Notes under the pieces: model-generated | Seen by the model: the letters and a program-made list of their open reading frames with translations, nothing else | Databases searched by the model: none | Told to the model about the DNA's origin: nothing | Made by a program: the position numbers and the translations under genes | Shown: in pieces, positions 42,802 to 50,452 of the stretch | How positions within the stretch are numbered: the stretch's first letter is position 1 | Layout: the number at the start of each line of letters is the position of its first letter | DNA from: Mucilaginibacter terrigena | Lineage (GTDB): Bacteria; Bacteroidota; Bacteroidia; Sphingobacteriales; Sphingobacteriaceae | Assembly: GCF_004168255.1 (NCBI RefSeq) | Contig: NZ_SEWG01000005.1 | Location: 1-64,000 of the forward strand | Reading direction: 5' to 3' | Length of the DNA: 64,000 bases

Positions 42802-43422
42802 ATGAACATCACCCTCCAAAACATTGGCCGCCGTTTTAACCGTGAATGGATCTTCAGGGGGGTAAACTACACCTTTGAAGGTAATGGCAATTATGCCGTT
42901 TTGGGGCCAAACGGATCAGGCAAATCTACGTTGCTGCAGGTTTTAAACGGTAGCCTGGTACCATCTGCCGGCACTATCAGCTATATTGACGGTAGCCATA
43001 GCATAGACCCCGGCGAGATCTTTAATTACCTGAGTTTAGCCGCGCCCTACTTAGAAGTTATCGAAGAGTTTTCGCTTAACGAGATGATCGATTTTCATTT
43101 TAAGTTTAAAGCGTTTAAACCGGGGATGGATAAAATAGCTGTTGCCGATATCCTGAATTTAGATGGCAGCCGCAATAAACTCATTAAATATTTTTCATCG
43201 GGCATGAAACAGCGCCTTAAACTGGCGCTTGCCTTTTGTGCCGATACCCCGATGTTGATGCTGGACGAACCTACCTCGAACCTGGACACGCAAGGGATAG
43301 ACTGGTATTTAAGCCTTATAGAAAAATTCAGCGAGGACCGTTTAACCATCGTGTGCTCTAACCAGGAGCATGAATATAGCTTTTGCCCCAACAGGCTAAA
43401 CATATCAGATTATAAAGCATAG
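42802..43422 (+). CDS. ABC transporter ATP-binding protein
   Basis: A 206-residue ABC ATPase with Walker A GPNGSGKSTL, signature SSGMKQRLKLALAF and Walker B MLMLDEPTSNLD. It is short and has no membrane part. No permease gene is adjacent, so the partner is encoded elsewhere, or the protein acts alone. It follows lpxA on the same strand; a role in moving an envelope lipid is possible but not shown. Confidence 0.9.
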   Translation: MNITLQNIGRRFNREWIFRGVNYTFEGNGNYAVLGPNGSGKSTLLQVLNGSLVPSAGTISYIDGSHSIDPGEIFNYLSLAAPYLEVIEEFSLNEMIDFHFKFKAFKPGMDKIAVADILNLDGSRNKLIKYFSSGMKQRLKLALAFCADTPMLMLDEPTSNLDTQGIDWYLSLIEKFSEDRLTIVCSNQEHEYSFCPNRLNISDYKA

Positions 43423-43476
43423 ATACAGGCGGTTAATAAACACCTGTCATAAGCAACATACTATAGCTTTCGTCTG

Positions 43477-44418
43477 CTATATTTCCATTATTTCCTTCTT
43501 CTTTTTAGTACGCAACCGTTTGGGCACAAAATCCAATATCTCGGCTCTCAAAGCCTCTATCATCCTGCGCTTTAAAAAATTGCGGTGCATAACAATGCTC
43601 ACCTCGCGGGCGGGTTCGGGGCTTTTAAAATAGCGTACACGGTCGCGCTGTTTGTCGCTCATTTCGGCAAGCGCAAGTTCTGGTAAAATAGTTGCACCAT
43701 TGTTCATGTCAACCATTCGCTTAAGCGTTTCTACGCTGCCTGTGTTGTACTCAAAATGCTGGAACCCCTTTGTTGCTTTGCGCCGCTGGCAAATATTCAA
43801 TACCTGCTCGCGCATGCAGTGCCCCTCATTCAGCACCCATATCTCTTCCATATCAATATCATCAGGGCTTATGGTCTTCTTTTTGTAAAGCTTGCTGTTT
43901 TTTGATGCATAGGCCACAAAATTCTCGTAAAAAACCGGGATCTCCGTAAGGCTGCTTTCATGCAGGGGGGTTGATAGGATGCCGCAATCAAGCGTGCCCA
44001 GCTTAAGCTGCTGAATGATCATCTCGGTGGTTTGCTCCCAAACAATAAGTTTTACCTGCGGGTATTTCTGTATAAAACCGTTTAGTATCTTGGGCAGGAT
44101 ATAAGGCGAAACAGTAGGGATAATCCCTACCTTTAACTCGCCCGACAGTTCCTTTTGCCTGTCGCTTATAATCTCTTTGATCTTTTCGCTTTCGGCCAAT
44201 AGCACCCTGGCCTGGGCTATTATCTCTTCTCCAATCTCAGTAGGGACAACCGGCTGATGGCTGCGGTCAAAAAGCTTTACACCCAGGGTATCTTCCAGCT
44301 TTTGTATTTGCATACTTAAAGTGGGCTGGGTAACAAAGCATTTATTAGCCGCTGTTACAAAGCTGCGGTAAGTATCAACCGCTATCACATATTCAAGCTG
44401 TGTTATAGTCATTATCAA
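43477..44418 (-). CDS. oxyR: OxyR-type LysR-family regulator
   Basis: A 313-residue LysR-type regulator. The N-terminal winged helix (ITQLEYVIAVDTYRSFVTAANKCFVTQPTLS) is followed by a substrate-like domain. Cys201 and Cys210 in EGHCMREQVLNIC have the same spacing (eight residues between) as the redox pair Cys199/Cys208 of E. coli OxyR, strong support for a peroxide sensor. The target genes (katalase or dps types) are not in the window. A dyad upstream could be its own operator. Confidence 0.88.
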   Translation of the reverse strand: MIMTITQLEYVIAVDTYRSFVTAANKCFVTQPTLSMQIQKLEDTLGVKLFDRSHQPVVPTEIGEEIIAQARVLLAESEKIKEIISDRQKELSGELKVGIIPTVSPYILPKILNGFIQKYPQVKLIVWEQTTEMIIQQLKLGTLDCGILSTPLHESSLTEIPVFYENFVAYASKNSKLYKKKTISPDDIDMEEIWVLNEGHCMREQVLNICQRRKATKGFQHFEYNTGSVETLKRMVDMNNGATILPELALAEMSDKQRDRVRYFKSPEPAREVSIVMHRNFLKRRMIEALRAEILDFVPKRLRTKKKKEIMEI

Positions 44419-44443
44419 TAATATCTATATAAAGATAATAATT

Positions 44444-44464
44444 AATTGATTTTTACTATCAATT
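44444..44464. promoter_or_regulatory. Putative LysR-type operator upstream of oxyR
   Basis: AATTGAT-TTTTACT-ATCAATT is a perfect 7-7-7 inverted repeat 26 bp before the oxyR start. LysR-type regulators commonly bind such sites to control themselves. It does not match the full four-part OxyR consensus. Confidence 0.4.
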
Positions 44465-44600
44465 GCTTTAAAGAAACTTACTGCCTGGAGTTGGGCTATC
44501 TTGCGTATACTAGTTATTCGGTTTTAGTTAACAACGCATGAATGATGTGGTTGTTTGGAAAGCGGCAGGCTATCCGGTGCCCCTTTATATGGGCATTAGG

Positions 44601-45368
44601 CTAAAACTCCAACTCCAGCAGCACCGGGCAATGATCGGAATGCCTTGCTTCCGCTAATATGGCGCAGCGTTTAATGTTATCTTCCAGTTCTTTACTGGCC
44701 ATGGCATAATCAATGCGCCAGCCCAGGTTTTTGGCGCGCGAGTTTGCACGGAAGCTCCACCAGGTATAATTATGCGGTTCGTTATTACAATGGCGAAAGG
44801 TATCTACAAACCCCGATTCTATAAAATTCTCCATCCATTCGCGCTCTTCGGGTAAAAAACCGGATGAATTGGCGTTTGATTTCGGATTGTGAATATCAAT
44901 AGGGCGATGGCAAATGTTATAATCGCCGCAGATAACCAGGTTGGGTTGCGTAACTTTTAATAACGTCAAGTACTTTCCAAATTCATCCAGGAAGCGGTAT
45001 TTGAACACTTGCCTTTCGTCGCCGCTTGAGCCGGATGGAAAATAAGCGCTCATTACAGAAACCTCATCAAAATCTACCCGGATACAACGGCCCTCGCGGT
45101 CAAAATCGGGGATGCCACAGCCGTATTCTACATGGTTAGGCAGTCGCTTGGTGAAAATGGCCGTACCGCTATACCCTTTCTTTTCGGCCGGGAACCAAAA
45201 GTGCTGGTAGCCCATATCATCAACCAGGCCAAGCTCTTTGATCACATCGGGCGTAGCCTTAATTTCCTGCAGGCAAACCACATCGGCATCGGTAGCCTGC
45301 AGCCAGGCAAGCCAATCCTTATTTATTGCCGACCGGATACCGTTAACGTTATAGGTAATTATCTTCAT
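44601..45368 (-). CDS. xth: Exodeoxyribonuclease III
   Basis: An apurinic/apyrimidinic endonuclease and 3'-5' exonuclease for base excision repair. The ATG at 45368 (MKIITYNVNGIRSAI) gives 255 residues, the normal start; a longer frame upstream translates only a repeat arm. Visible motifs are CLQEIKATPDV, GYSGTAIFTK, SAYFPSG, CGDYNICH and the C-terminal SDHCPVLLEL with the catalytic His. The neighbouring oxyR gene (182 nt away) fits an oxidative-stress theme. Confidence 0.94.
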   Translation of the reverse strand: MKIITYNVNGIRSAINKDWLAWLQATDADVVCLQEIKATPDVIKELGLVDDMGYQHFWFPAEKKGYSGTAIFTKRLPNHVEYGCGIPDFDREGRCIRVDFDEVSVMSAYFPSGSSGDERQVFKYRFLDEFGKYLTLLKVTQPNLVICGDYNICHRPIDIHNPKSNANSSGFLPEEREWMENFIESGFVDTFRHCNNEPHNYTWWSFRANSRAKNLGWRIDYAMASKELEDNIKRCAILAEARHSDHCPVLLELEF

Positions 45369-45369
45369 A

Positions 45370-45454
45370 CCCCCTAACCCCCTGAAGGGGGAATTTTTGT
45401 TTAATGTCATAAAATTTAGTTCTCAAAAAGCTCCCTCTTCAGGGGGCTGTGGGG
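45370..45454. repeat. CCCCTAACCCCCTGAAGGGGG-type inverted repeat
   Basis: CCCCTAACCCCCTGAAGGGG (from 45371) faces TCCCTCTTCAGGGGGCTGTG (from 45433). The element fills the whole gap between the cyclophilin gene and xth and runs into the last codons of the cyclophilin gene (Ser-Pro-Thr-Ala-Pro). The other edge ends one base from the xth start codon. Confidence 0.7.
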
Positions 45455-46149
45455 CTAAGTATCTTATCCAGCTGCTTACACTCCTTTTTGCTCAGCAGTT
45501 CTACAGTCATGGGTATATCAGTTATAGGCCTGTCGCGCTCATCTTTTTTAACGGCTACGATCAGGTCAACCATATCAATACCGCTTACTACCTCGCCATA
45601 AACGGTGTAGTTTTGGTCAAGGTGGGGCACACCACCCACGGTGGTATAAATATCGCGCTGCCATGCCGGGATCTTGCGGCCTTTCAGCCGGGTCATTTCC
45701 AGGGTATCCAGCTTGCCGGCTGTCCAGCGTTTGCCTTCTACAATATAAAACTGGCAGGCGCTGGATGCTTTTTTAGGGTTATCGTCCCTTGCGGCGGCCA
45801 GTACACCGCGCTTGTGGAACAGGCTGTCCCTGAACTCGGCAGGCACGGTATATTTAAGGTCGCCATTACCCAGTTCAACGCCAGGTTTGTTTTTAGCCGT
45901 GTCGCGCGAATCGGGGTCGCCACCCTGTATCATAAAATTTTGGATCACCCGGTGAAACAGCGTTCCGTTATAAAAGCCCTGTTTGGCAAGCTTTATAAAA
46001 TTATCGCGGTGTAATGGCGTTTGGTTATACAAGCGGATAATAACACTGCCGTAGCTGGTTTTTATACGTACGTATTGATTTTTAGGCGGTTTGGCAAAGG
46101 CAATGCTTATGGTAAGCATCAGCACAAAAAGGGTAAATATTTTTTTCAT
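45439..46149 (-). CDS. Cyclophilin-type peptidyl-prolyl isomerase, exported
   Basis: A 236-residue protein with a signal peptide (FTLFVLMLTISIAFA). The cyclophilin core reads VRIKTSYGSVIIRLYNQTPLHRDNF, FHRVIQNFMIQGGDP and QNYTVYGEVVSG, so the catalytic Arg and the FxxQGG region are present. A larger insertion in the middle (HKRGVLAAARDDNPKKASSACQFYI) is usual for Bacteroidota forms. It would help periplasmic protein folding. The C-terminal residues are encoded by a repeat arm. Confidence 0.93.
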   Translation of the reverse strand: MKKIFTLFVLMLTISIAFAKPPKNQYVRIKTSYGSVIIRLYNQTPLHRDNFIKLAKQGFYNGTLFHRVIQNFMIQGGDPDSRDTAKNKPGVELGNGDLKYTVPAEFRDSLFHKRGVLAAARDDNPKKASSACQFYIVEGKRWTAGKLDTLEMTRLKGRKIPAWQRDIYTTVGGVPHLDQNYTVYGEVVSGIDMVDLIVAVKKDERDRPITDIPMTVELLSKKECKQLDKILSPTAP

Positions 46150-46161
46150 TTGTTTAAAGTA

Positions 46162-46515
46162 TTAAAATTCCCACTCCATCTCCGCTTCAAAGTAATCAAT
46201 TATTAAAGATTTTATCAGCATCTCCTGCTCCAATATGGTATAGTTGGGCACTGTTTTTACCAGTTTCCAATGCGGCCACCCGTCCTGGTCAAGCCCCTCC
46301 AATTCATAAAACCCCATTTTGCTGAACAGTTTGCAATTGGCAATATGCATTAATTCTTCTTTTTGCCGCTTGCTGAATTTTTTTGGCCCCTGGCCCAGTT
46401 CCTGCACCCCTATCAGGAACATTACCACTTTTATATCCGGTTTCTCGTTATCAAACTCGGTGGCAATGCGGTCTTGCAGGGCGGCCCATTTCAAATTAAT
46501 TTCGGCAGGTTTCAT
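46162..46515 (-). CDS. Conserved hypothetical protein (117 aa)
   Basis: Function not recognised. A soluble 117-residue protein, acidic at the C-terminus (FEAEMEWEF), with no signal or membrane segment. Segments IKVVMFLIGVQELGQG and ELEGLDQDGWPHW look like structured, conserved parts. It is 12 nt upstream of the cyclophilin gene on the same strand, so co-transcription is likely. Proteins of this size and pattern occur in other Bacteroidota, by recollection only. Confidence 0.7.
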   Translation of the reverse strand: MKPAEINLKWAALQDRIATEFDNEKPDIKVVMFLIGVQELGQGPKKFSKRQKEELMHIANCKLFSKMGFYELEGLDQDGWPHWKLVKTVPNYTILEQEMLIKSLIIDYFEAEMEWEF

Positions 46516-46644
46516 ATGGGCAAATATACTGATGTAATGCGGTTAAATGCTTTTTTGGTGACATACAATTAACAACATTGTTACGTTTTAAAAATATGGA
46601 TAACATATTATTAATTACTTTTGCGGTGTACCGTTAAACGGTAA

Positions 46645-46980
46645 GTGGTTTTGAAAAAAAGCAAATATCATATTTTTTGCGCCTGGGCGCTATTGTTCTG
46701 CTTTGTTGCGGGGCAGTATATGGTATATGCCCACCAGCACCCTATAATAAAAGCCGCCCACGAAGCAAACTGCCACGATTGCCATAACACCGCGAAACAA
46801 ACCCTGGCCGAGAAATGCCAGCTTTGCGATGCCATGCACCACAACAGCATGGAGCTGGCGAGCCATACTAACTATTCCTTGTTATCTGCTACGGACCATG
46901 TTTTTGTAACTTTTGAATATAATTTCAAAAGCATAGCCCTAATCCTCTCCCAGGGCCGTGCACCTCCTGTAATTTCATAA
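46645..46980 (+). CDS. Small Cys/His-rich exported protein, DUF2946-like
   Basis: A 111-residue protein from a GTG start (a TTG two codons later is equally possible). It has one N-terminal membrane or signal segment, then HQHP, CHDCH and CQLCDAMHH, giving four Cys and several His suitable for metal binding. It ends with LSQGRAPP. The two CxxC pairs and the RAPP ending recall DUF2946 proteins, which are often found with copper-type TonB receptors. The TonB receptor gene follows 65 nt downstream. TACTTTTG (46616-46623) upstream fits a -7 box without a clear -33. Confidence 0.6.
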   Translation: MVLKKSKYHIFCAWALLFCFVAGQYMVYAHQHPIIKAAHEANCHDCHNTAKQTLAEKCQLCDAMHHNSMELASHTNYSLLSATDHVFVTFEYNFKSIALILSQGRAPPVIS

Positions 46981-47045
46981 TAATTACGATCCCCAATTAA
47001 CGCCGCTTATGTGGCATTTTCTTGAATTTTCTTGAACTTTTTATT

Positions 47046-49346
47046 ATGAAACTGAAGATTTTTAGTTGCTTTTTATATTTTTTCATCCCGTTTGCTGCCT
47101 TTGCAGAAGTTATAGATTTTAAAGGTAAAGTTGTTGATGCCAAAACCAACCAGGCCCTTATTGGTGCCACCGTTAGCATCCCCGACCTGCGCATAGCTGT
47201 TGCCACAAACATTAACGGCGAGTTCACCATTAAATCTATCCCCACTAAAGGCCGCTTTGTGGTGCAGGTACAATATCTTAGCTATAAAACACTTACCCAA
47301 ACGGTTGATTTTTCGTCGCCGGCGCAAATGGTATTTGTCTTGCAGCCCAGCGTTATCGAGTCGCACGAGGTGGTTATAACCGGCACGCCCATTACATCGG
47401 GCAGCCGCAGCAATAGCACGTCTGCATCTGTAGTTACCAAAGAGCAGCTGCAGGGTTCGTCAACCAATTTAATTGACGCCCTGGCCAGGCAGGTTCCGGG
47501 CGTAAGCCAGATAACAACCAGCCAGGCCATCTCCAAGCCGGTTATCCGTGGGTTAAGTTATAACCGCGTGGTTACCTTAAACGACGGTGTTAAGCAGCAA
47601 GGCCAGCAATGGGGCGATGAACATGGTATAGAGATGGACCAGTTTGCTGCCGGGCGTGTGGAGGTGCTGCGTGGCGCGGCGTCCTTACAATATGGATCGG
47701 ATGCGCTGGGTGGCGTAATCAACGTTATCGATCCGCCGACACCTGCCGAGGGTAATATTCGGGGCGAGTTTTTAACCAATTACTCCAGCAATAATGGGCT
47801 TAGTAATACATCGGTAATGCTTAGCGGCAACCAAAACGGTTTTGTTTGTAGGGGCCGCGGCACCTATCAGAACGCCTATTCGTTTAACACACCTGCAGGC
47901 CGGTACATTAACAGCGGCTTTAACCAAACCAATGTTAGCGGTATGTTTGGCCTTAATAAATCGTGGGGCTATTCGCATGTAAACTTTTCTTATTTTAAGG
48001 ATAATATCGGCTTTTACGATGCAGAGCCGGGCGACCCGCTGTACAATGATAACACCAGCCGCACTATAGATTATCCCCGACAGGATATCCGCCACTATAA
48101 AATAGCCCTGAACAATAATTTCCTGTTCGGTTCAAGCTCGCTGAAGCTCGACCTGGGTTATCAAAAAAATCAGCGCCGCGAGTTGGAGGACAGCCCAACG
48201 CCAAACCTGTTCTTCGACATGAATACTTATTCGTTAGATGCAAAATATTACCTTCCCGAAAGCCATGGATGGCACCCGGTAATTGGCTTAAGCAGCAGCC
48301 TTGGCCACAGCGTTAACCTGGGCGAGGAGTTACTAATACCTGCTTATGACGAATACAGCACCGGCGCGTTCATATACTCCAAAAAAGTATGGGGCCAAAA
48401 TACCTTTAGCCTTGGAGCAAGGTTCGATTATATTAAAAATAAGGGCAAGGCGCAAAACGATGATGAGGGCAATACGATCTTTACCGGGTTCGACAACAAA
48501 TTTTCGAACGTGAGCGGGGCAATGGGCTACACCCACATTTTTAACGATGTGTTGAGCTTTAAGGCCAATGTGGGTTCCGCGTTCCGAGCACCAAACCCGG
48601 CCGAGTTAGGCAGCAACGGAGTGCACGAAGGTACGAGCCGCTACGAGATAGGTAATGCCAACCTTAGCCCCGAAAGAAGCTACCAGGCCGATGCCACTTT
48701 AGAGTATGGTTCGGGTTTTATAACCGGCAGTTTCGGCATCTATGAAAACTATATACATAACTTTATTTATGCATCAAACACCAATAAGGAGCAGATAACG
48801 GTTATCGATGAAGAATCGGGCTTGCCACGGGATTATGACGCTTACCGTTACGGGCAGGTAAACGCTAATCTTTATGGCTTTGAAGGTAATTTAACCCTGC
48901 ATCCGGTATCTTTTATCCATTTCGAAAACACCTTTAGCTATACCGAGGCAAAAAACACATCGTTAAACAGGCCATTGCCTTTGATACCAGCCGGCACGCT
49001 GCATAATACACTGCGTTTTGAGCCAAAAGTAAAAGGCCTTACAGACTTTTACTTTTATGCCGGTATCGACAATTACTTTAAACAAAACCGCATTGATGCC
49101 ACGTTTGAAACACCAACAGATGGTTATACTTTGCTTAACGCGGGTATAGGCGCAACATTTAATATGGGCAAACAGCCGCTGAAACTTTATGTATCGGGCA
49201 CCAACCTTACTAATAAAGCATATTACGACGCGCTTAGCCGTTTAAGGCCAGGCCGCTATAGCCAGGAAGACCCAACCTACGGGGTTTACAACATGGGCCG
49301 CAACGTAACCTTCGGGGTTTATATCCCCTTTGGAACCAATAAATAG
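47046..49346 (+). CDS. TonB-dependent receptor (metal/chelate type)
   Basis: The ATG at 47046 (MKLKIFSCFLYFFIPFAAFA) gives 766 residues. An N-terminal carboxypeptidase-like domain (DFKGKVVDAKTNQALIGATV) is followed by the plug (TKEQLQGSSTNLIDALARQVPGVSQI) with PVIRGLSYNRV and GVEVLRG-like motifs (GRVEVLRGAASLQYGSDALGG), then the barrel with AFRAPNPAEL. The size suits siderophore or metal receptors rather than SusC proteins. With the Cys/His protein upstream, uptake of a transition-metal complex is the best guess. No FecI-type regulator is near. Confidence 0.9.
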   Translation: MKLKIFSCFLYFFIPFAAFAEVIDFKGKVVDAKTNQALIGATVSIPDLRIAVATNINGEFTIKSIPTKGRFVVQVQYLSYKTLTQTVDFSSPAQMVFVLQPSVIESHEVVITGTPITSGSRSNSTSASVVTKEQLQGSSTNLIDALARQVPGVSQITTSQAISKPVIRGLSYNRVVTLNDGVKQQGQQWGDEHGIEMDQFAAGRVEVLRGAASLQYGSDALGGVINVIDPPTPAEGNIRGEFLTNYSSNNGLSNTSVMLSGNQNGFVCRGRGTYQNAYSFNTPAGRYINSGFNQTNVSGMFGLNKSWGYSHVNFSYFKDNIGFYDAEPGDPLYNDNTSRTIDYPRQDIRHYKIALNNNFLFGSSSLKLDLGYQKNQRRELEDSPTPNLFFDMNTYSLDAKYYLPESHGWHPVIGLSSSLGHSVNLGEELLIPAYDEYSTGAFIYSKKVWGQNTFSLGARFDYIKNKGKAQNDDEGNTIFTGFDNKFSNVSGAMGYTHIFNDVLSFKANVGSAFRAPNPAELGSNGVHEGTSRYEIGNANLSPERSYQADATLEYGSGFITGSFGIYENYIHNFIYASNTNKEQITVIDEESGLPRDYDAYRYGQVNANLYGFEGNLTLHPVSFIHFENTFSYTEAKNTSLNRPLPLIPAGTLHNTLRFEPKVKGLTDFYFYAGIDNYFKQNRIDATFETPTDGYTLLNAGIGATFNMGKQPLKLYVSGTNLTNKAYYDALSRLRPGRYSQEDPTYGVYNMGRNVTFGVYIPFGTNK

Positions 49347-49364
49347 TATAGTTAGTTTAGTTAG

Positions 49365-49400
49365 AACGAAAGCCCCGGAGTAGTTACCGGGTTTTCGTTT
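49365..49400. terminator. Bidirectional terminator between the TonB receptor and HAD genes
   Basis: AACGAAAGCCCCGG (49365-49378) pairs with CCGGGTTTTCGTT (49388-49400), flanked by T-rich sequence. It separates the convergent receptor gene and the end of the thr operon. Confidence 0.75.
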
Positions 49401-50015
49401 TTATTGGGGTCGGTTGATCCCTAAGATCTCCAGTTCCCTCTTCAGTTTTTCGGGCGAAGTGAAATGAATGGATTTGATGCCCAGCTTCTCTGCAGCCAAA
49501 ACATTGCGCAGGTTATCATCCATAAATAAGGCTTTTTTGGGTGATATGTGATACCTGTTTAACAAAATCTTATAAAAAGCAGGCGTTGGTTTACGCATTT
49601 TCTCCATACCGGATACCACGATGCCGTCGAACCAGTTCAGGAAATCATAACGTTCCAAAGCAACCGGAAATGTCTCTGCCGACCAGTTGGTGAGCGCATA
49701 AATCTTATACTTGCCGCTATCTTTTAATTGTTTGAATATCTCGACAGTGCCCTCAATGGCGTCGCCAAGCATCTCGTCCCAACGGCCATAAAACGCGCGG
49801 ATATTTGCTTCATGTTGTGGGTGCTGGGCAACCAATAGGTCTGTCCCTTCCTGTAACGAACGACCCGCGTCCTGTTCTTCGTTCCAATCGGACGTGGTGA
49901 TGTTACCCAGGAAATCAGTCATCTCTTGCTCATCAGCAAATAAATTACGGTAGAGGTAATGCGGGTTCCAGTCGATAAGCACTGCACCCAAGTCGAATAT
50001 GATGGTATTGATCAT
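49401..50015 (-). CDS. HAD-superfamily hydrolase at the end of the thr operon
   Basis: A 204-residue HAD-IA protein of the YihX type: motif I IIFDLGAVLIDW, motif II LTNWSAETF, motif III lysine in MRKPTPAFYK and motif IV FMDDNLRNV. YihX-like enzymes remove phosphate from sugar phosphates such as alpha-glucose 1-phosphate; the substrate here is unknown. It overlaps the lipoprotein gene by 4 nt, so it is the last gene of the thr operon. Confidence 0.88.
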   Translation of the reverse strand: MINTIIFDLGAVLIDWNPHYLYRNLFADEQEMTDFLGNITTSDWNEEQDAGRSLQEGTDLLVAQHPQHEANIRAFYGRWDEMLGDAIEGTVEIFKQLKDSGKYKIYALTNWSAETFPVALERYDFLNWFDGIVVSGMEKMRKPTPAFYKILLNRYHISPKKALFMDDNLRNVLAAEKLGIKSIHFTSPEKLKRELEILGINRPQ

Positions 50016-50452
50016 TTCTTCTCCGCGTTCTGTTTCTCAAACTTCAGTTTCAGCTTCTCTTTATTGTCCTTCTCGGTAACTTTATAATTGCTCACCACCG
50101 AGTCCTTATTCAGATAAAGCACAAGGCTTTTGGCATATATGGTATCTATTCCATCCATCTTGCGTATGATCTCGTATTCCATGCTTTTTTGCACGAGGCC
50201 GTTGCGCTGTGGATATTTTAATAATCCTAAAGCTTGTTTATATGTAAGACCTTTTAATTGGTGGGTTGCCAGCAGGTCGTCGATCATTCCGTCGCGCTTT
50301 GGGAAGGTTATGCCGTCGCCCTCGTCCCAGCCCTTGGTGGTGAACTTTTCTTTTTTGATAACATAATCGCAACTTGATAGCGCTGCAACAAACGAAACGA
50401 TCATAACAACCTTTAAAACAGCACTTTTGAACATGGTATTATTGCTAAGCAT
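50012..50452 (-). CDS. Small lipoprotein, possibly BamE-like
   Basis: A 146-residue lipoprotein with the signal VVMIVSFVAALSSC. The segment IDDLLATHQLKGLTYKQALGLLKYPQR... and the later SLVLYLNKDSVVSNYKV resemble the alpha-alpha-beta-beta-beta layout of SmpA/OmlA (BamE-like) domains, but this is a weak match by eye. It overlaps thrC by 8 nt and the HAD gene by 4 nt. An ATG at 50434 would avoid the first overlap and keep the signal. Confidence 0.75.
   Translation of the reverse strand: MLSNNTMFKSAVLKVVMIVSFVAALSSCDYVIKKEKFTTKGWDEGDGITFPKRDGMIDDLLATHQLKGLTYKQALGLLKYPQRNGLVQKSMEYEIIRKMDGIDTIYAKSLVLYLNKDSVVSNYKVTEKDNKEKLKLKFEKQNAEKK

Noticed and set aside
45369..45410. N-terminal extension of exonuclease III
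   Set aside because: It only translates an arm of the intergenic repeat.
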